DNA of 51,693 nt from JAZGAE01 sp036475545 (lineage in GTDB: Bacteria; Pseudomonadota; Alphaproteobacteria; DATDPM01): contig JAZGAE010000098.1 of NCBI GenBank assembly GCA_036475545.1, positions 1 through 51,693 on the forward strand. The letters are read 5' to 3'. The notes beneath the pieces are model-generated. The model ran no database searches. It saw only the letters and a list, made by a program, of their open reading frames with translations, and was not told the DNA's origin. Shown here piece by piece: positions 17,383 to 25,600 of this stretch (position 1 is its first letter; each line of letters begins with the position of its first letter). The translations under genes were made by a program, and so were the position numbers.

Positions 17383-17871
17383 ATGCCGACACACGCCGAA
17401 AAACGGGTTCTCGCGTTTACCCCGAAACAGCTCTTCGACCTGGTCGCCGACGTGGACCGGTATCCGGAGTTCCTGCCCTGGTGCGTCGGGGCCAGGGTTT
17501 GGAAACGCGAGGGCAACGTCCTCCATGCCAACCTCATCATCGGTTACAAGGTGTTTCGCGAGCGGTTCACCTCGCGGGTCACGCTGACGCCCCCAAAACG
17601 GGACGCCTCGGGTCTCGAGAGGGGCGGGCGGGTCGATGTCGTCTATCTGGACGGGCCGTTCCGTTACTTGAACAACCACTGGATCTTCGAGCCGCGGGGC
17701 AAGGACGACTGCCTGATCGACTTCTTCATCGACTTCGAGTTCCACTCGAGGTTCCTGCAGATGGCAATGCACGGCGTGTTCAACGAGGCGGTGCAATACA
17801 TGGTCCGCGCTTTCGAGAAGCGCGCGCAGAACCTCTACGGCGCCAACGCGGTCGTCGCCGATCCCGCATAG
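17383..17871 (+). CDS. RatA/Coq10-type START-domain protein
   Basis: SRPBCC/START-like lipid-binding fold protein of the Coq10/RatA family, 162 residues. Typical features are RVLAFTPKQLFDLVADVDRYPEFLPWCVGARV near the N-terminus (read in two adjoining parts), the DGPFRYLNNHW strand, and a C-terminal helix around VFNEAVQYMVRAFEKRA. Coq10 proteins bind ubiquinone or its precursors and support respiration; E. coli RatA has been described as a ribosome-associated toxin. Sequence alone cannot choose between these roles. Its place just after the foldback element means any promoter must lie in or before that element. The last 37 bases overlap the 3' end of the convergent CPBP protease gene. Confidence 0.88.
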   Translation: MPTHAEKRVLAFTPKQLFDLVADVDRYPEFLPWCVGARVWKREGNVLHANLIIGYKVFRERFTSRVTLTPPKRDASGLERGGRVDVVYLDGPFRYLNNHWIFEPRGKDDCLIDFFIDFEFHSRFLQMAMHGVFNEAVQYMVRAFEKRAQNLYGANAVVADPA

Positions 17872-18611
17872 AGGAAGACAACCACGAGCGAGGACACGTT
17901 GATGGTCGCGTGCGTGACCATCGGAGGCACGATCGACCCGCTCCGCTCGTAGAGATATGCCAACACGGCGCCGATCATGAATACCTGGAGCGCCGCCTGG
18001 ACGTTCATGTGCGCGACCGAAAAGATGGCGGCACTCGCCACGATACTTATCACGATCCCAAGCCTCTGGCGCAGCCAACCGTAGATCATGCCGCGAAACA
18101 GCACTTCCTCCGCCACCGGAACGAGAAGCCCGATGACGACGATGAAGCCGGCGGCCCCAAGCAACGTCGTGCCGTGCGGCGCGAGGAGGGCGGCGTATTG
18201 ATTCATTTGCGCGGCAGGGTCGATGATCGGGTTGATGGCATTGTTGATCGCCGCGCTCAATCCGAGGGACACGGGCGCCGCGGCGGCGGCGACGGTCACC
18301 CATTTGAGCGTGGTGGGCCGCACGCCCAAATCGCGCCAACTCAAGCCGCGCCGGCGGATCAGGAGGAAGTGCACGGTTATGAATACCGCCACCGGCTCGA
18401 GCACGAGCACGGCCACCAGAGCGGCGATCGAAAACCAGCCTCGTCCCTGTTGCGCTGCGAGAAACTTGTCGGTGGCGACAATGCCGTAGAAGAAGACCGC
18501 GCAGACCGCTCCGATGGCGAAGCCGACCAAAGCCACGTCGCGGCCACGGAGAACGCGTCTGCTTCTGTGGCAGCCGATGTCCACCCCTTGAGTCCTCCCT
18601 GTGAGGGCCAT
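17835..18611 (-). CDS. CPBP-family intramembrane metalloprotease/glutamic endopeptidase
   Basis: Membrane protein of 258 residues with about seven hydrophobic helices and the CPBP (CAAX protease/bacteriocin-processing, ABI) signature. Motif 1 is VAEEVLFRGM with Glu168, Glu169 and Arg173; motif 2 is the FSVAHMN block with His201; motif 3 is near VTHATINV. Family members cleave within membranes and are tied to prenyl-protein processing, bacteriocin immunity or signalling. The substrate here is unknown. The first 22 residues are basic and look cytoplasmic. The 3' end overlaps the RatA/Coq10-like gene tail to tail by 37 bases. The 119 bases upstream are strikingly AT-rich and carry a tandem operator-like repeat. 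Confidence 0.9.
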   Translation of the reverse strand: MALTGRTQGVDIGCHRSRRVLRGRDVALVGFAIGAVCAVFFYGIVATDKFLAAQQGRGWFSIAALVAVLVLEPVAVFITVHFLLIRRRGLSWRDLGVRPTTLKWVTVAAAAAPVSLGLSAAINNAINPIIDPAAQMNQYAALLAPHGTTLLGAAGFIVVIGLLVPVAEEVLFRGMIYGWLRQRLGIVISIVASAAIFSVAHMNVQAALQVFMIGAVLAYLYERSGSIVPPMVTHATINVSSLVVVFLYAGSATTALAP

Positions 18612-18657
18612 GTGCGAGGCCGGGGGGGGCCGGTCCTCTCGGTACTTATTATCAGTT

Positions 18658-18697
18658 CTTAATCAAGTGTACCTGATCTTAGTCAAGTATACCTGAT
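18658..18697 (-). promoter_or_regulatory. Tandem 20-base operator-like repeat
   Basis: Two adjacent 20-base copies (18658-18677 and 18678-18697) differ at only two positions. Each contains CAAGTRTACCTG, a 12-base near-palindrome (compare its reverse complement CAGGTAYACTTG). They lie 47-86 bases upstream of the CPBP start, in a local AT-rich stretch, where a promoter for that gene is expected; TTGACT and TAATAA occur on the minus strand within and just past the repeats. Head-to-tail palindromic sites exactly two helical turns apart suggest cooperative binding of a dimeric regulator. The regulator is not identified. Confidence 0.5.
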
Positions 18698-18730
18698 AAG
18701 TATAGTTAACGAGTATCTATTTTTGCGCTT

Positions 18731-19222
18731 TTATTCCGTTGCGGCGCGTCGGGCCAACTCCAACGCGGCGCCCACGGCCGCGAGCCGTATCGCACTCCTA
18801 TCGCCGGAGAACACGCGGCGCTCGTCGAGCACGCCGCCGCTCCGCCGGGCCGCCGCGAAGTGGACCAGCCCGACCGGCTTTTCCGGCGTGCCTCCGCCGG
18901 GGCCCGCGATGCCGGTCACCGACACGCTCACGTCGGCGCCTGTTCTCGCCATGGCGCCCGAGGCCATGGCGCGGGCCACTTCCGGGCTCACCGCCCCATG
19001 CTCGCGGATGAGACCCTCGTCCACGCCCAACTCGGTCACCTTGGCCCTGTTATCATAGGCGACGAACCCGCCGAAGAAAATATCCGAGGCGCCTGCGATC
19101 TCGGTGACGCAGCCGGCCACCAGCCCTCCGGTGCAGGATTCGGCCGTTACGAAGCGGAGACCGCGGTCGCGGAAATCCGCGATGAGCCCGCGCGCCTGTT
19201 CAAGTAAATTATTAGGGAACAT
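18731..19222 (-). CDS. pncC: CinA-family nicotinamide-nucleotide amidohydrolase
   Basis: Stand-alone CinA C-terminal domain (PncC type), 163 residues. It hydrolyses nicotinamide mononucleotide to nicotinate mononucleotide and ammonia in NAD recycling. Conserved parts are TAESCTGGLVAGCVTEIAGAS with the proposed nucleophile Ser29, GGFVAYDNRAKVTELGV, HGAVSPEVARAMA and VTGIAGPGGGTPEKPVG. The start overlaps the 3' end of pgpA by 11 bases. There is no Shine-Dalgarno; instead an AT-rich hairpin lies immediately upstream. It belongs to the minus-strand group ispDF-pgpA-pncC, which all overlap. Confidence 0.93.
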   Translation of the reverse strand: MFPNNLLEQARGLIADFRDRGLRFVTAESCTGGLVAGCVTEIAGASDIFFGGFVAYDNRAKVTELGVDEGLIREHGAVSPEVARAMASGAMARTGADVSVSVTGIAGPGGGTPEKPVGLVHFAAARRSGGVLDERRVFSGDRSAIRLAAVGAALELARRAATE

Positions 19223-19718
19223 TGCTAATACTATGAGAGTAATAGTATATTAACCACAAGCCAACCGCCGCATAGAGGCCGGCCAGGATGTCGTCCACCA
19301 TTACGCCGAGCGGTCCCTCGATGGCGCGCTCGGCCCAGTCGATCGGCCAGGGTTTCATGATATCGAAAAATCGGAACAGAACGAACCCGGTCCCGTAGAA
19401 CAGGGGGTCCGGCGCCACCGCCGTGAGGGCGAGCCATTGGCCGGCGACCTCGTCGATGACGATGAAGCCGGGATCGCCGTCGGCCCCCTTTTGGGCTAGG
19501 GCCGCGCAGGCCCACCAGCCCAGGAAGAAGGCGAGGGCGCTGGCGGCGGCGAGGCCGAGAGGGCCGAGGGCCTCATAGATCAGCCAGGCGCAGGGCAGGG
19601 CCGCCAACGAGGCCCAGGTTCCCGGCATTTTCGGCAGCAAACCCGTGCCGAACCAGGTCGCGATCAGCGTGGCCGGGTGCCAGAAGGAAATCCCTTGCGG
19701 AAGGCGCCGTTCGGTCAT
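19212..19718 (-). CDS. pgpA: Phosphatidylglycerophosphatase A
   Basis: Dephosphorylates phosphatidylglycerophosphate to phosphatidylglycerol in the inner membrane. At 168 residues it has the usual length. It has GTGLLPKMPGTWASLAA near the N-terminus, the catalytic-region GFIVIDEVAGQWLAL, FRFFDIMKPWPIDWAE, and hydrophobic helices between. The ATG overlaps the ispDF stop as ATGA, so translation is probably coupled. The last dozen codons (IYYYSHSISNVP) are AT-rich, unlike the rest of the gene, and their DNA forms the hairpin in front of pncC. Confidence 0.94.
   Translation of the reverse strand: MTERRLPQGISFWHPATLIATWFGTGLLPKMPGTWASLAALPCAWLIYEALGPLGLAAASALAFFLGWWACAALAQKGADGDPGFIVIDEVAGQWLALTAVAPDPLFYGTGFVLFRFFDIMKPWPIDWAERAIEGPLGVMVDDILAGLYAAVGLWLIYYYSHSISNVP
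19228..19248 (-). promoter_or_regulatory. AT-rich hairpin in front of pncC
   Basis: ATACTAT (19228-19234) and ATAGTAT (19242-19248) form a 7-base perfect inverted repeat with a 7-base loop. It ends five bases from the pncC ATG on the minus strand, inside the pgpA coding tail. It occupies the place of the missing ribosome-binding site, so it may limit pncC translation except when ribosomes arrive from pgpA. That role is an inference. Confidence 0.4.
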
Positions 19719-20890
19719 TGTGCGGCGATCGGGAGCCGCACGGCCGCCACCGCCTGGGCGGCGATGCCTTCGCCGCGGCCCGTGAAGCCCATCTCCTCGG
19801 TGGTGGTGGCCTTGACGCTGACCCGGTCGCGGGGAACCCCCAGGATTTCCGCGATGCGCGCGATCATGGCGTCGCGATGGGGGTCGATTCTCGGGCTTTC
19901 GCAGATCAGCGTCAGGTCGAGATTGACGATCCGGCCGCCGCGGGCGGCGACGAGCTCGCCGGCGAAGCGGAGGAAACCGTCGGAAGATGCCCCGCGCCAT
20001 TTGGGGTCGCTCGGCGGGAAGTGGCGGCCGAGGTCGCCGGCGCCGATCGCCCCCAGGAGCGCGTCGGTCAGGGCGTGGAGGCCCACGTCGGCGTCGGAAT
20101 GGCCGCTGAGCGCCTGCTCGTGGGGAATGCGGAGCCCGCAAAGCCAGACGTGATCGCCGGGGCCGAATCGGTGCGCGTCAAAGCCCATGCCCACCCTGAG
20201 CTCCCCGGCGGACGCGGCGGCCAGCCGTTCGGCGCGGCGGAAGTCCTCCTCCGTCGTCACCTTGATATTCTCCTCGCTGCCTGCGACCAGGACCAGCGGC
20301 AGCCCGGCCTGCTCCGCTACCGCGGCGTCGTCGGTGAACTCGGCGCCGCTGTCGGCCTTCCAGGCGGCGCGGTGGGCCTTCAGAATCTCCGCGAAGCGGA
20401 AGCCCTGGGGCGTCTGGGCCCGCCACAGCCCGGCGCGCGCGACGGTGGCCTCGATCCGCCCCTCGGCGCCGCGTTTGAGGGTGTCGGTGACGGGAAGGGC
20501 GGCGATCGCGCCGGGGGCCTCGTCGAGGGCGGCAAGCACCCGGTCGATGATGTCCGCCGTGACCAACGGCCGGGCTCCGTCGTGAATGAGGACGCGCTCC
20601 GGGGCGCTGGTTTCCAGGCTTTCGAGGCCCCTGAGAACGGATTCCCGCCGCGTCGCCCCGCCGGCAACCGGGGGGAGGACGTCGAGCCCGGCCGAGGCGG
20701 CATCGAAGAGCGCCCGGTCATCGGGGCGGATGACCGCGGTGACCGCGTCGATCCCGTCATGGGAGAGAAAGGCGCTCAGGCTCCGCCGCAGCATCGGCTG
20801 GCCGCCCAGGGGCAAATATTGTTTGGGCGTCTCGCCGCCGATCCGGCGGCCGCGGCCGGCGGCGACGACAAGAGCCACGGTCCCAGGCAT
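19715..20890 (-). CDS. ispDF: Bifunctional IspD/IspF isoprenoid enzyme
   Basis: Fusion of two non-consecutive MEP-pathway enzymes, 391 residues. The N-terminal part (about 1-225) is 2-C-methylerythritol 4-phosphate cytidylyltransferase: VALVVAAGRGRRIGGETPKQY holds the nucleotide-binding loop, with HDGARPLV, AALPVTDTLKR and AQTPQGF further on. The C-terminal part (about 228-391) is 2-C-methylerythritol 2,4-cyclodiphosphate synthase: RVGMGFDAHRF, LSGHSDADVGLHALTDALLGA, FPPSDPKWRGASS and KATTTEEMGFTGRGEGIAA. The fusion is common in alphaproteobacteria. It is divergent from the CcsA-like gene across 137 bases and leads the overlapping minus-strand group ispDF-pgpA-pncC. Confidence 0.97.
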   Translation of the reverse strand: MPGTVALVVAAGRGRRIGGETPKQYLPLGGQPMLRRSLSAFLSHDGIDAVTAVIRPDDRALFDAASAGLDVLPPVAGGATRRESVLRGLESLETSAPERVLIHDGARPLVTADIIDRVLAALDEAPGAIAALPVTDTLKRGAEGRIEATVARAGLWRAQTPQGFRFAEILKAHRAAWKADSGAEFTDDAAVAEQAGLPLVLVAGSEENIKVTTEEDFRRAERLAAASAGELRVGMGFDAHRFGPGDHVWLCGLRIPHEQALSGHSDADVGLHALTDALLGAIGAGDLGRHFPPSDPKWRGASSDGFLRFAGELVAARGGRIVNLDLTLICESPRIDPHRDAMIARIAEILGVPRDRVSVKATTTEEMGFTGRGEGIAAQAVAAVRLPIAAQ

Positions 20891-21027
20891 TGCACATCCC
20901 GTATCGGTGCTGGTGGTAGCGTCGGCTCAACCTAGACGCCGCAGCGGCGCTTGCCAAGGGGCCCGGACGGGCAGGCGCTCGCCCCCGAAAGCCCCCAAAA
21001 TCGGGCAACGATGATATAGTCGCTCCC

Positions 21028-21828
21028 ATGCCCGGCACCCTGGCATACAGCCTCGCCGCCGTCGCAACGCTGGTTCCGGCGTGCGTCCATTCCGTGACAT
21101 CGCCGAAGCGGCGGGACCTGGTCTTCTGGTCGGTGATCCTGGTCGCCGTCGTAGGCACCGGCGCTTGGACCGCGCTTCAAGTGGTGGCTAGCTGGGACAC
21201 TGGCCTTTCGCTCGCGCTCTGGGTCACGGTCTCGGCCAGCATGCTTCTTTTCGCGGTGCTCTCGGCGCTCACCCGCGAGGCCTGGCGGCTCGCGGTGCTG
21301 CTGCTGCCGTACCTGCTTGTGCTGGCGCTCCTGGCGACGGTCTGGCAGGAGGCGCCGGTGGAGCCGCTCGTTGGCGCCGGGCCGTCCGCCTGGGTGGGCT
21401 CGCACATCGTGCTCTCGGTGGGGGCGTACGCGCTGCTCACCGTGGCCGCGGTCGCGGGGCTCGCCGTCTTCCTGCAGGAGCGGGCGCTGAAGGCCAAGCG
21501 GCGCACGGCCCTCACCGGAATGCTCCCCTCGGTGGCCGCCAGCGAGGTCCTTCAGGTGCGGCTGTTGACGGGTTCCGCCGCCCTGCTGACCCTCGGACTC
21601 TTGAGCGGGATGGGGACCCAATTTTACGAAACCGGCACGGTGCTGGAGTTCGATCACAAGACCCTGTTCTCGCTGTTGACCTTCGCCGTCATCCTGGGGC
21701 TCTTGATCGCCCATTACCGGACCGGCGTGCGCGGGCGCCGCGCGGCGCGCTTCGTGCTGCTCGCCTATCTCTTGCTGACCTTGGCTTACCCCGGGGTCAA
21801 GTTCGTCACCGACGTGCTTCTCGCCTGA
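21028..21828 (+). CDS. CcsA/YpjD-like cytochrome c assembly membrane protein
   Basis: Integral membrane protein of 266 residues with about eight hydrophobic helices, matching the cytochrome c assembly (CcsA/ResC/CcmC-like) superfamily in its single-domain YpjD form. The stretch WVGSHIVLSVGAYALLTVAAVAGL and the later GTQFYETGTVLEFDHKTLFSLLTF carry the conserved histidines that bind haem in the wider family. A specific role in haem delivery is inferred; members at this kind of locus are often simply annotated as inner-membrane proteins. There is no Shine-Dalgarno before the ATG, but TATAGT lies eight bases upstream. Divergent from ispDF; dusB follows 110 bases later. Confidence 0.82.
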   Translation: MPGTLAYSLAAVATLVPACVHSVTSPKRRDLVFWSVILVAVVGTGAWTALQVVASWDTGLSLALWVTVSASMLLFAVLSALTREAWRLAVLLLPYLLVLALLATVWQEAPVEPLVGAGPSAWVGSHIVLSVGAYALLTVAAVAGLAVFLQERALKAKRRTALTGMLPSVAASEVLQVRLLTGSAALLTLGLLSGMGTQFYETGTVLEFDHKTLFSLLTFAVILGLLIAHYRTGVRGRRAARFVLLAYLLLTLAYPGVKFVTDVLLA

Positions 21829-21938
21829 AACGGGCCGTTTTCGCCCGGCGGTGCCGTTGGCGGGCGCGGGGTTGAACCGCCGCGGACGGCGGGGTACATT
21901 GCCCAAAATATAATCACCATCTCCATAGAGCCTGAAAA

Positions 21939-22925
21939 ATGGGCATTCAGATCGGGCCGATGCGTTTGGAAAACCAGGTCTTGCTGGCCCCCATGTCGGG
22001 AGTCACGGACCTGCCGTTTCGCCGCCTTGCGCGGCGAAGCGGGGCCGCGCTTGTGATCTCCGAGATGATCGCCAGCGAGTCGATGATCCGTCACACCCGG
22101 CGGGCCATGCGGAAGGCCAGCGGTTGCCCCGAGGAGTACCCCGGGGTGGTCCAGCTCGCGGGATGCGAGCCCCGGGCCATGGCCGAGGCCGCCGTTCTCA
22201 ACCGCGACCGCGGTGCCGACATCATCGACATCAACATGGGCTGTCCCGTCAAGAAGGTGGTGAACGGCCATGCCGGCTCCGCGTTGATGAGGGATGAACG
22301 CCATGCGGCCGAAATCATCGAGGCCACGGTCGAGGCGGTGGACGTGCCGGTCACGCTCAAGATGCGCACCGGATGGGACGAGAACAGCCGCAACGCGCCC
22401 AGGCTCGCCCGCATCGCCGAAGAGTGCGGCATCAAGATGATCACGGTCCACGGCCGCACCCGTTGCCAGATGTACCGGGGCCGCGCCGATTGGCGGTTCA
22501 TCCAGGAGGTGAAGGCGGCGGTGGGTATCCCGGTGGTGGCCAACGGCGACATCACCACGGTGGAGGAAGCCGAAGCCTGCCTCTGCGAATCGGGGGCCGA
22601 CGGCGTGATGATCGGCCGCGCCACCTTTGGCCGGCCATGGTTCCTTAAGCAGGTCGCTCACTTCCTCGAGACCGGCGAGAAGCTGCCAGATCCGCCGCTC
22701 GAGCGCCAGTACCGGACGCTGCTCGGTCATTACCAGGACATCCTCGTCCATTTCGGCGAGGAAGCCGGCGTGCGCATCGCGCGCAAGCACGTCGGGTGGT
22801 ACAGCAAGGGGCTGCCCCACTCGGCGGAGTTCCGCGCCGAGGTGAACCGGATCGCGGACGCCGAAGAGCTGCGCGAGAAGATCCGCGGCTTTTACGAGCC
22901 GTTGATCGAAGGCTTGGCGGCGTGA
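21939..22925 (+). CDS. dusB: tRNA-dihydrouridine synthase B
   Basis: FMN-dependent reductase that makes dihydrouridine in the D-loop of tRNAs. At 328 residues it has the normal length. It shows LLAPMSGVTDLPFRRL, the catalytic Cys102 in DINMGCPVKKV, TLKMRTGWD, ITVHGRTRCQMYRG, VVANGDITT and GVMIGRATFGRPW, the full Dus barrel signature. In alphaproteobacteria it is typically the first gene of the dusB (nifR3)-ntrB-ntrC operon, as here. Its stop overlaps the ntrB start by one base (TGATG). Confidence 0.97.
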   Translation: MGIQIGPMRLENQVLLAPMSGVTDLPFRRLARRSGAALVISEMIASESMIRHTRRAMRKASGCPEEYPGVVQLAGCEPRAMAEAAVLNRDRGADIIDINMGCPVKKVVNGHAGSALMRDERHAAEIIEATVEAVDVPVTLKMRTGWDENSRNAPRLARIAEECGIKMITVHGRTRCQMYRGRADWRFIQEVKAAVGIPVVANGDITTVEEAEACLCESGADGVMIGRATFGRPWFLKQVAHFLETGEKLPDPPLERQYRTLLGHYQDILVHFGEEAGVRIARKHVGWYSKGLPHSAEFRAEVNRIADAEELREKIRGFYEPLIEGLAA

Positions 22926-24082
22926 TGGCCAAGGCCGAACCCAGACCCGCGGCGCCGCCGGGGAACACGTCCCTCGCCGCCGTCAAAGGGAAGAAGCCGC
23001 GCCGGCCTGTGGTGGCGGGGCTTGTCTTGAATGCGCTTCCCGATGCGGTGCTGGTGATCGACCCGGAAGGCGAGGTTCGGCACGTCAACCTGGCCGCCGA
23101 GCAGTTCTTCGCCGCCAGCGCCGGGCATCTGTGCACGCGCCGGCTCGACGATCTGGTTCCCGCCGACAGCCCTCTCTTCAGGCTGATCGAACAAGTGCGC
23201 GGCCACGGCAACAGCGTCTCCGAATACGGTGTCACGATTGCGACGCCGAAGATCGGCGACCATTTCGTGACCATTCAGGTCTCGGCGATCGTCGAGGCGC
23301 CGGGCTCAGTCGTGGTGACGCTACGAGAGCGTTCCATCGCCGACAAGATCGACCAGCAGCTCATTCACCGCGGCGCCGCCCGCTCGGTGACCGGGATGGC
23401 CGCCATGCTCGCCCATGAGGTCAAGAACCCGCTCTCCGGCATTCGCGGCGCGGCCCAGCTTCTCGAGCAGGACGCCACGGCGGCGGACCGCAAGCTCACC
23501 CGCCTCATTTGTGAGGAAACCGACCGGATATGCGGGCTCGTCGACAGCATGGAGGTCTTTTCGGAAAAGTGCATAATCGAGCGCGAGCCGGTGAACATCC
23601 ACAGTGTGATCGAGCACGTGCTCCGGCTCGCGAAGAGCGGCTTCGCCCGCGGCGTGCGGATCATCGAGGACTATGATCCTTCCCTGCCGGCGGTCCTGGG
23701 CAACCGGGACCAGCTCGTCCAGGTGCTTCTGAACCTGGTGAAGAACGCCGCCGAGGCGGTTCCCAAAAAGGGCGGTGAGGTTGCCCTTTCCACCGCGTAT
23801 CAGCACGGCGTTCGCCTCGCCGTTCCGGGCAGCTCGAGTCGCATGGGCCTGCCCTTGATAGTGAGTGTTCAGGACAACGGCCCGGGGATTCCCGAGGACC
23901 TGCGCGGATGCCTGTTCGATCCCTTCGTTACCACCAAGGCAGGGGGCACCGGGCTGGGGCTGGCGCTGGTGGCGAAGATCATCAACGACCACGGTGGGAT
24001 CGTCGAGTTCGATAGCGAGCCGCGCCGCACGGTCTTCCGGCTACGGCTGCCCGTCTACCGGGAAGAGGAGGCTGGCCGATGA
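22925..24082 (+). CDS. ntrB: Nitrogen regulation sensor kinase NtrB
   Basis: Cytoplasmic histidine kinase (GlnL/NtrB), 385 residues, that phosphorylates NtrC when nitrogen is scarce and is controlled by PII. It has an N-terminal PAS domain (about 30-130, NALPDAVLVIDPEGEVRHVN), the phosphoacceptor His164 in MLAHEVKNPLSGIRGAA, and a C-terminal ATPase domain with the N box (LLNLVKNAAEAV), the D box (DNGPGIPE) and GGTGLGLALV. No transmembrane helix. A GTG one codon earlier could also serve. It overlaps ntrC by four bases. Confidence 0.96.
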   Translation: MAKAEPRPAAPPGNTSLAAVKGKKPRRPVVAGLVLNALPDAVLVIDPEGEVRHVNLAAEQFFAASAGHLCTRRLDDLVPADSPLFRLIEQVRGHGNSVSEYGVTIATPKIGDHFVTIQVSAIVEAPGSVVVTLRERSIADKIDQQLIHRGAARSVTGMAAMLAHEVKNPLSGIRGAAQLLEQDATAADRKLTRLICEETDRICGLVDSMEVFSEKCIIEREPVNIHSVIEHVLRLAKSGFARGVRIIEDYDPSLPAVLGNRDQLVQVLLNLVKNAAEAVPKKGGEVALSTAYQHGVRLAVPGSSSRMGLPLIVSVQDNGPGIPEDLRGCLFDPFVTTKAGGTGLGLALVAKIINDHGGIVEFDSEPRRTVFRLRLPVYREEEAGR

Positions 24083-25524
24083 CCGACGCGACCATCTTGA
24101 TCGCCGATGACGACCGTGCGATCCGCACGGTGCTGGACCACGCCCTTGTGCGGCTCGGCTACGAGGTGCGGACCACGAGCAACGCCGCCACCCTGTGGCG
24201 TTGGGTGAGCGACGGGCAGGGCGATCTCGTGATCACCGACGTCGTCATGCCCGATGAGAACGGGCTCGACCTGATCCCGCGCATTCGCAAGATCCGGCCC
24301 GAGTTGCAGGTCATTGTGATGAGCGCTCAAAACACGCTCTTGACTGCGGTCAAGGCGACCGAGCGTGGAGCCTTCGACTATCTGCCCAAGCCCTTCGACC
24401 TCAACGAACTGGTGGGGATCGTCCGCCGGGCGCTGATCGAGCCAAGGCATAGCGCCGCCGAGGAGCTCGAGCAGGAGGAGGCGGAAGAGCAGCTGCCGCT
24501 GATCGGCCGCTCGCCCGCGATGCAGGAGATTTACCGGATCCTGGCGCGGCTAATGGGAACCGACCTCACCGTGATCATCGCCGGCGAGTCGGGCACCGGC
24601 AAGGAACTGGTCGCCCGGGCGCTGCACGACTACGGCAAACGCCGCAACGGGCCCTTCGTGGCCATCAACATGGCGGCCATCCCCCGCGAGCTGATCGAGA
24701 GCGAACTGTTCGGGCACGAGAAGGGGGCCTTCACCGGCGCTACCGCGCGCAGTTCCGGCCGCTTCGAGCAAGCGGACGGCGGGACCCTCTTCCTCGACGA
24801 GATTGGCGACATGCCGCTCGAGGCGCAGACCCGCCTGCTGCGGGTGCTGCAGGATGGCGAATACACCACCGTGGGCGGGCGCACGCCGATCCGCGCCAAC
24901 GTGCGCATCATCGCCGCCACCCATCGGGACCTGCGCCAGCTCATCAATAAGGGGCTTTTCCGCGAGGACCTGTTTTACCGGCTCAACGTAGTGCCGATCC
25001 GGCTGCCGCCCCTGCGCGAACGGACCCAGGACATTCCCGCATTGGTTCGTCACTTCTTGGCCAAGTCCGCCGCCGAGGGCCTGCCCCTGAAGAGGCTCGA
25101 TAGCGCGGCCATGGAGCGGTTGAAGGGTTACCGTTGGCCCGGCAACGTGCGTGAGCTCGAGAATCTGGTGCGCCGGCTCGCGGCCCTCTACTCCCACGAG
25201 CTCATTGGCACCGACGTCATCGAGGCCGAACTGACCGACACGGTGCCGCCGGTCGGGGCGGCGGACGCTCTTGAGCCGGCATCCTTGGGGGCGACGGTGG
25301 AACACCTTCTGAGGGCGTATTTCAAAGCGCACAAGGACACCCTGCCGGCGGCGGGCCTCTATGGCCGCGTGCTCAAGGAGGTCGAGCGCCCACTCATTTC
25401 GCTCACCCTGGAGACGACCCGCGGCAACCAGATCAAGGCGGCTCGCCTGCTCGGCGTCAACCGCAACACACTGCGCAAGAAGATTCGTGAATTGGACATC
25501 CAAGTGGTGCGGGGCCTAAAATGA
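24079..25524 (+). CDS. ntrC: Nitrogen regulator NtrC (sigma-54 activator)
   Basis: Response regulator and enhancer-binding protein, 481 residues. The receiver domain (about 1-120) has the phosphorylation site Asp54 in LVITDVVMP and Lys104-region KPF. The AAA+ domain (about 140-380) has Walker A GESGTGKE, the sigma-54-contacting GAFTGA loop at 216-221, and Walker B GGTLFLDEIGDMP. The C-terminal Fis-type helix-turn-helix (about 440-475) reads NQIKAARLLGVNRNTLRKKI. The ATG lies within the ntrB end (ATGA), so translation is likely coupled. It should switch on nitrogen-assimilation genes at sigma-54 promoters. Confidence 0.97.
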   Translation: MTDATILIADDDRAIRTVLDHALVRLGYEVRTTSNAATLWRWVSDGQGDLVITDVVMPDENGLDLIPRIRKIRPELQVIVMSAQNTLLTAVKATERGAFDYLPKPFDLNELVGIVRRALIEPRHSAAEELEQEEAEEQLPLIGRSPAMQEIYRILARLMGTDLTVIIAGESGTGKELVARALHDYGKRRNGPFVAINMAAIPRELIESELFGHEKGAFTGATARSSGRFEQADGGTLFLDEIGDMPLEAQTRLLRVLQDGEYTTVGGRTPIRANVRIIAATHRDLRQLINKGLFREDLFYRLNVVPIRLPPLRERTQDIPALVRHFLAKSAAEGLPLKRLDSAAMERLKGYRWPGNVRELENLVRRLAALYSHELIGTDVIEAELTDTVPPVGAADALEPASLGATVEHLLRAYFKAHKDTLPAAGLYGRVLKEVERPLISLTLETTRGNQIKAARLLGVNRNTLRKKIRELDIQVVRGLK

Positions 25525-25600
25525 CTGCCCTTTATAGGCGCCGGTTGACGAGGCGCGCCCGGTGTGGGTCCAGCGTGTAACCGGCTGCAGCGGGTTTTTT

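Noticed and set aside
17126..17540. Small frames inside the foldback element at 17096-17361
   Set aside because: They merely translate the inverted repeat arms on both strands; no transposase or other domain.
25580..25600. Terminator-like AACC...GGTT plus T-run between ntrC and ntrY
   Set aside because: The stem is only four bases with a mismatch and it abuts the ntrY start; likely coincidence.
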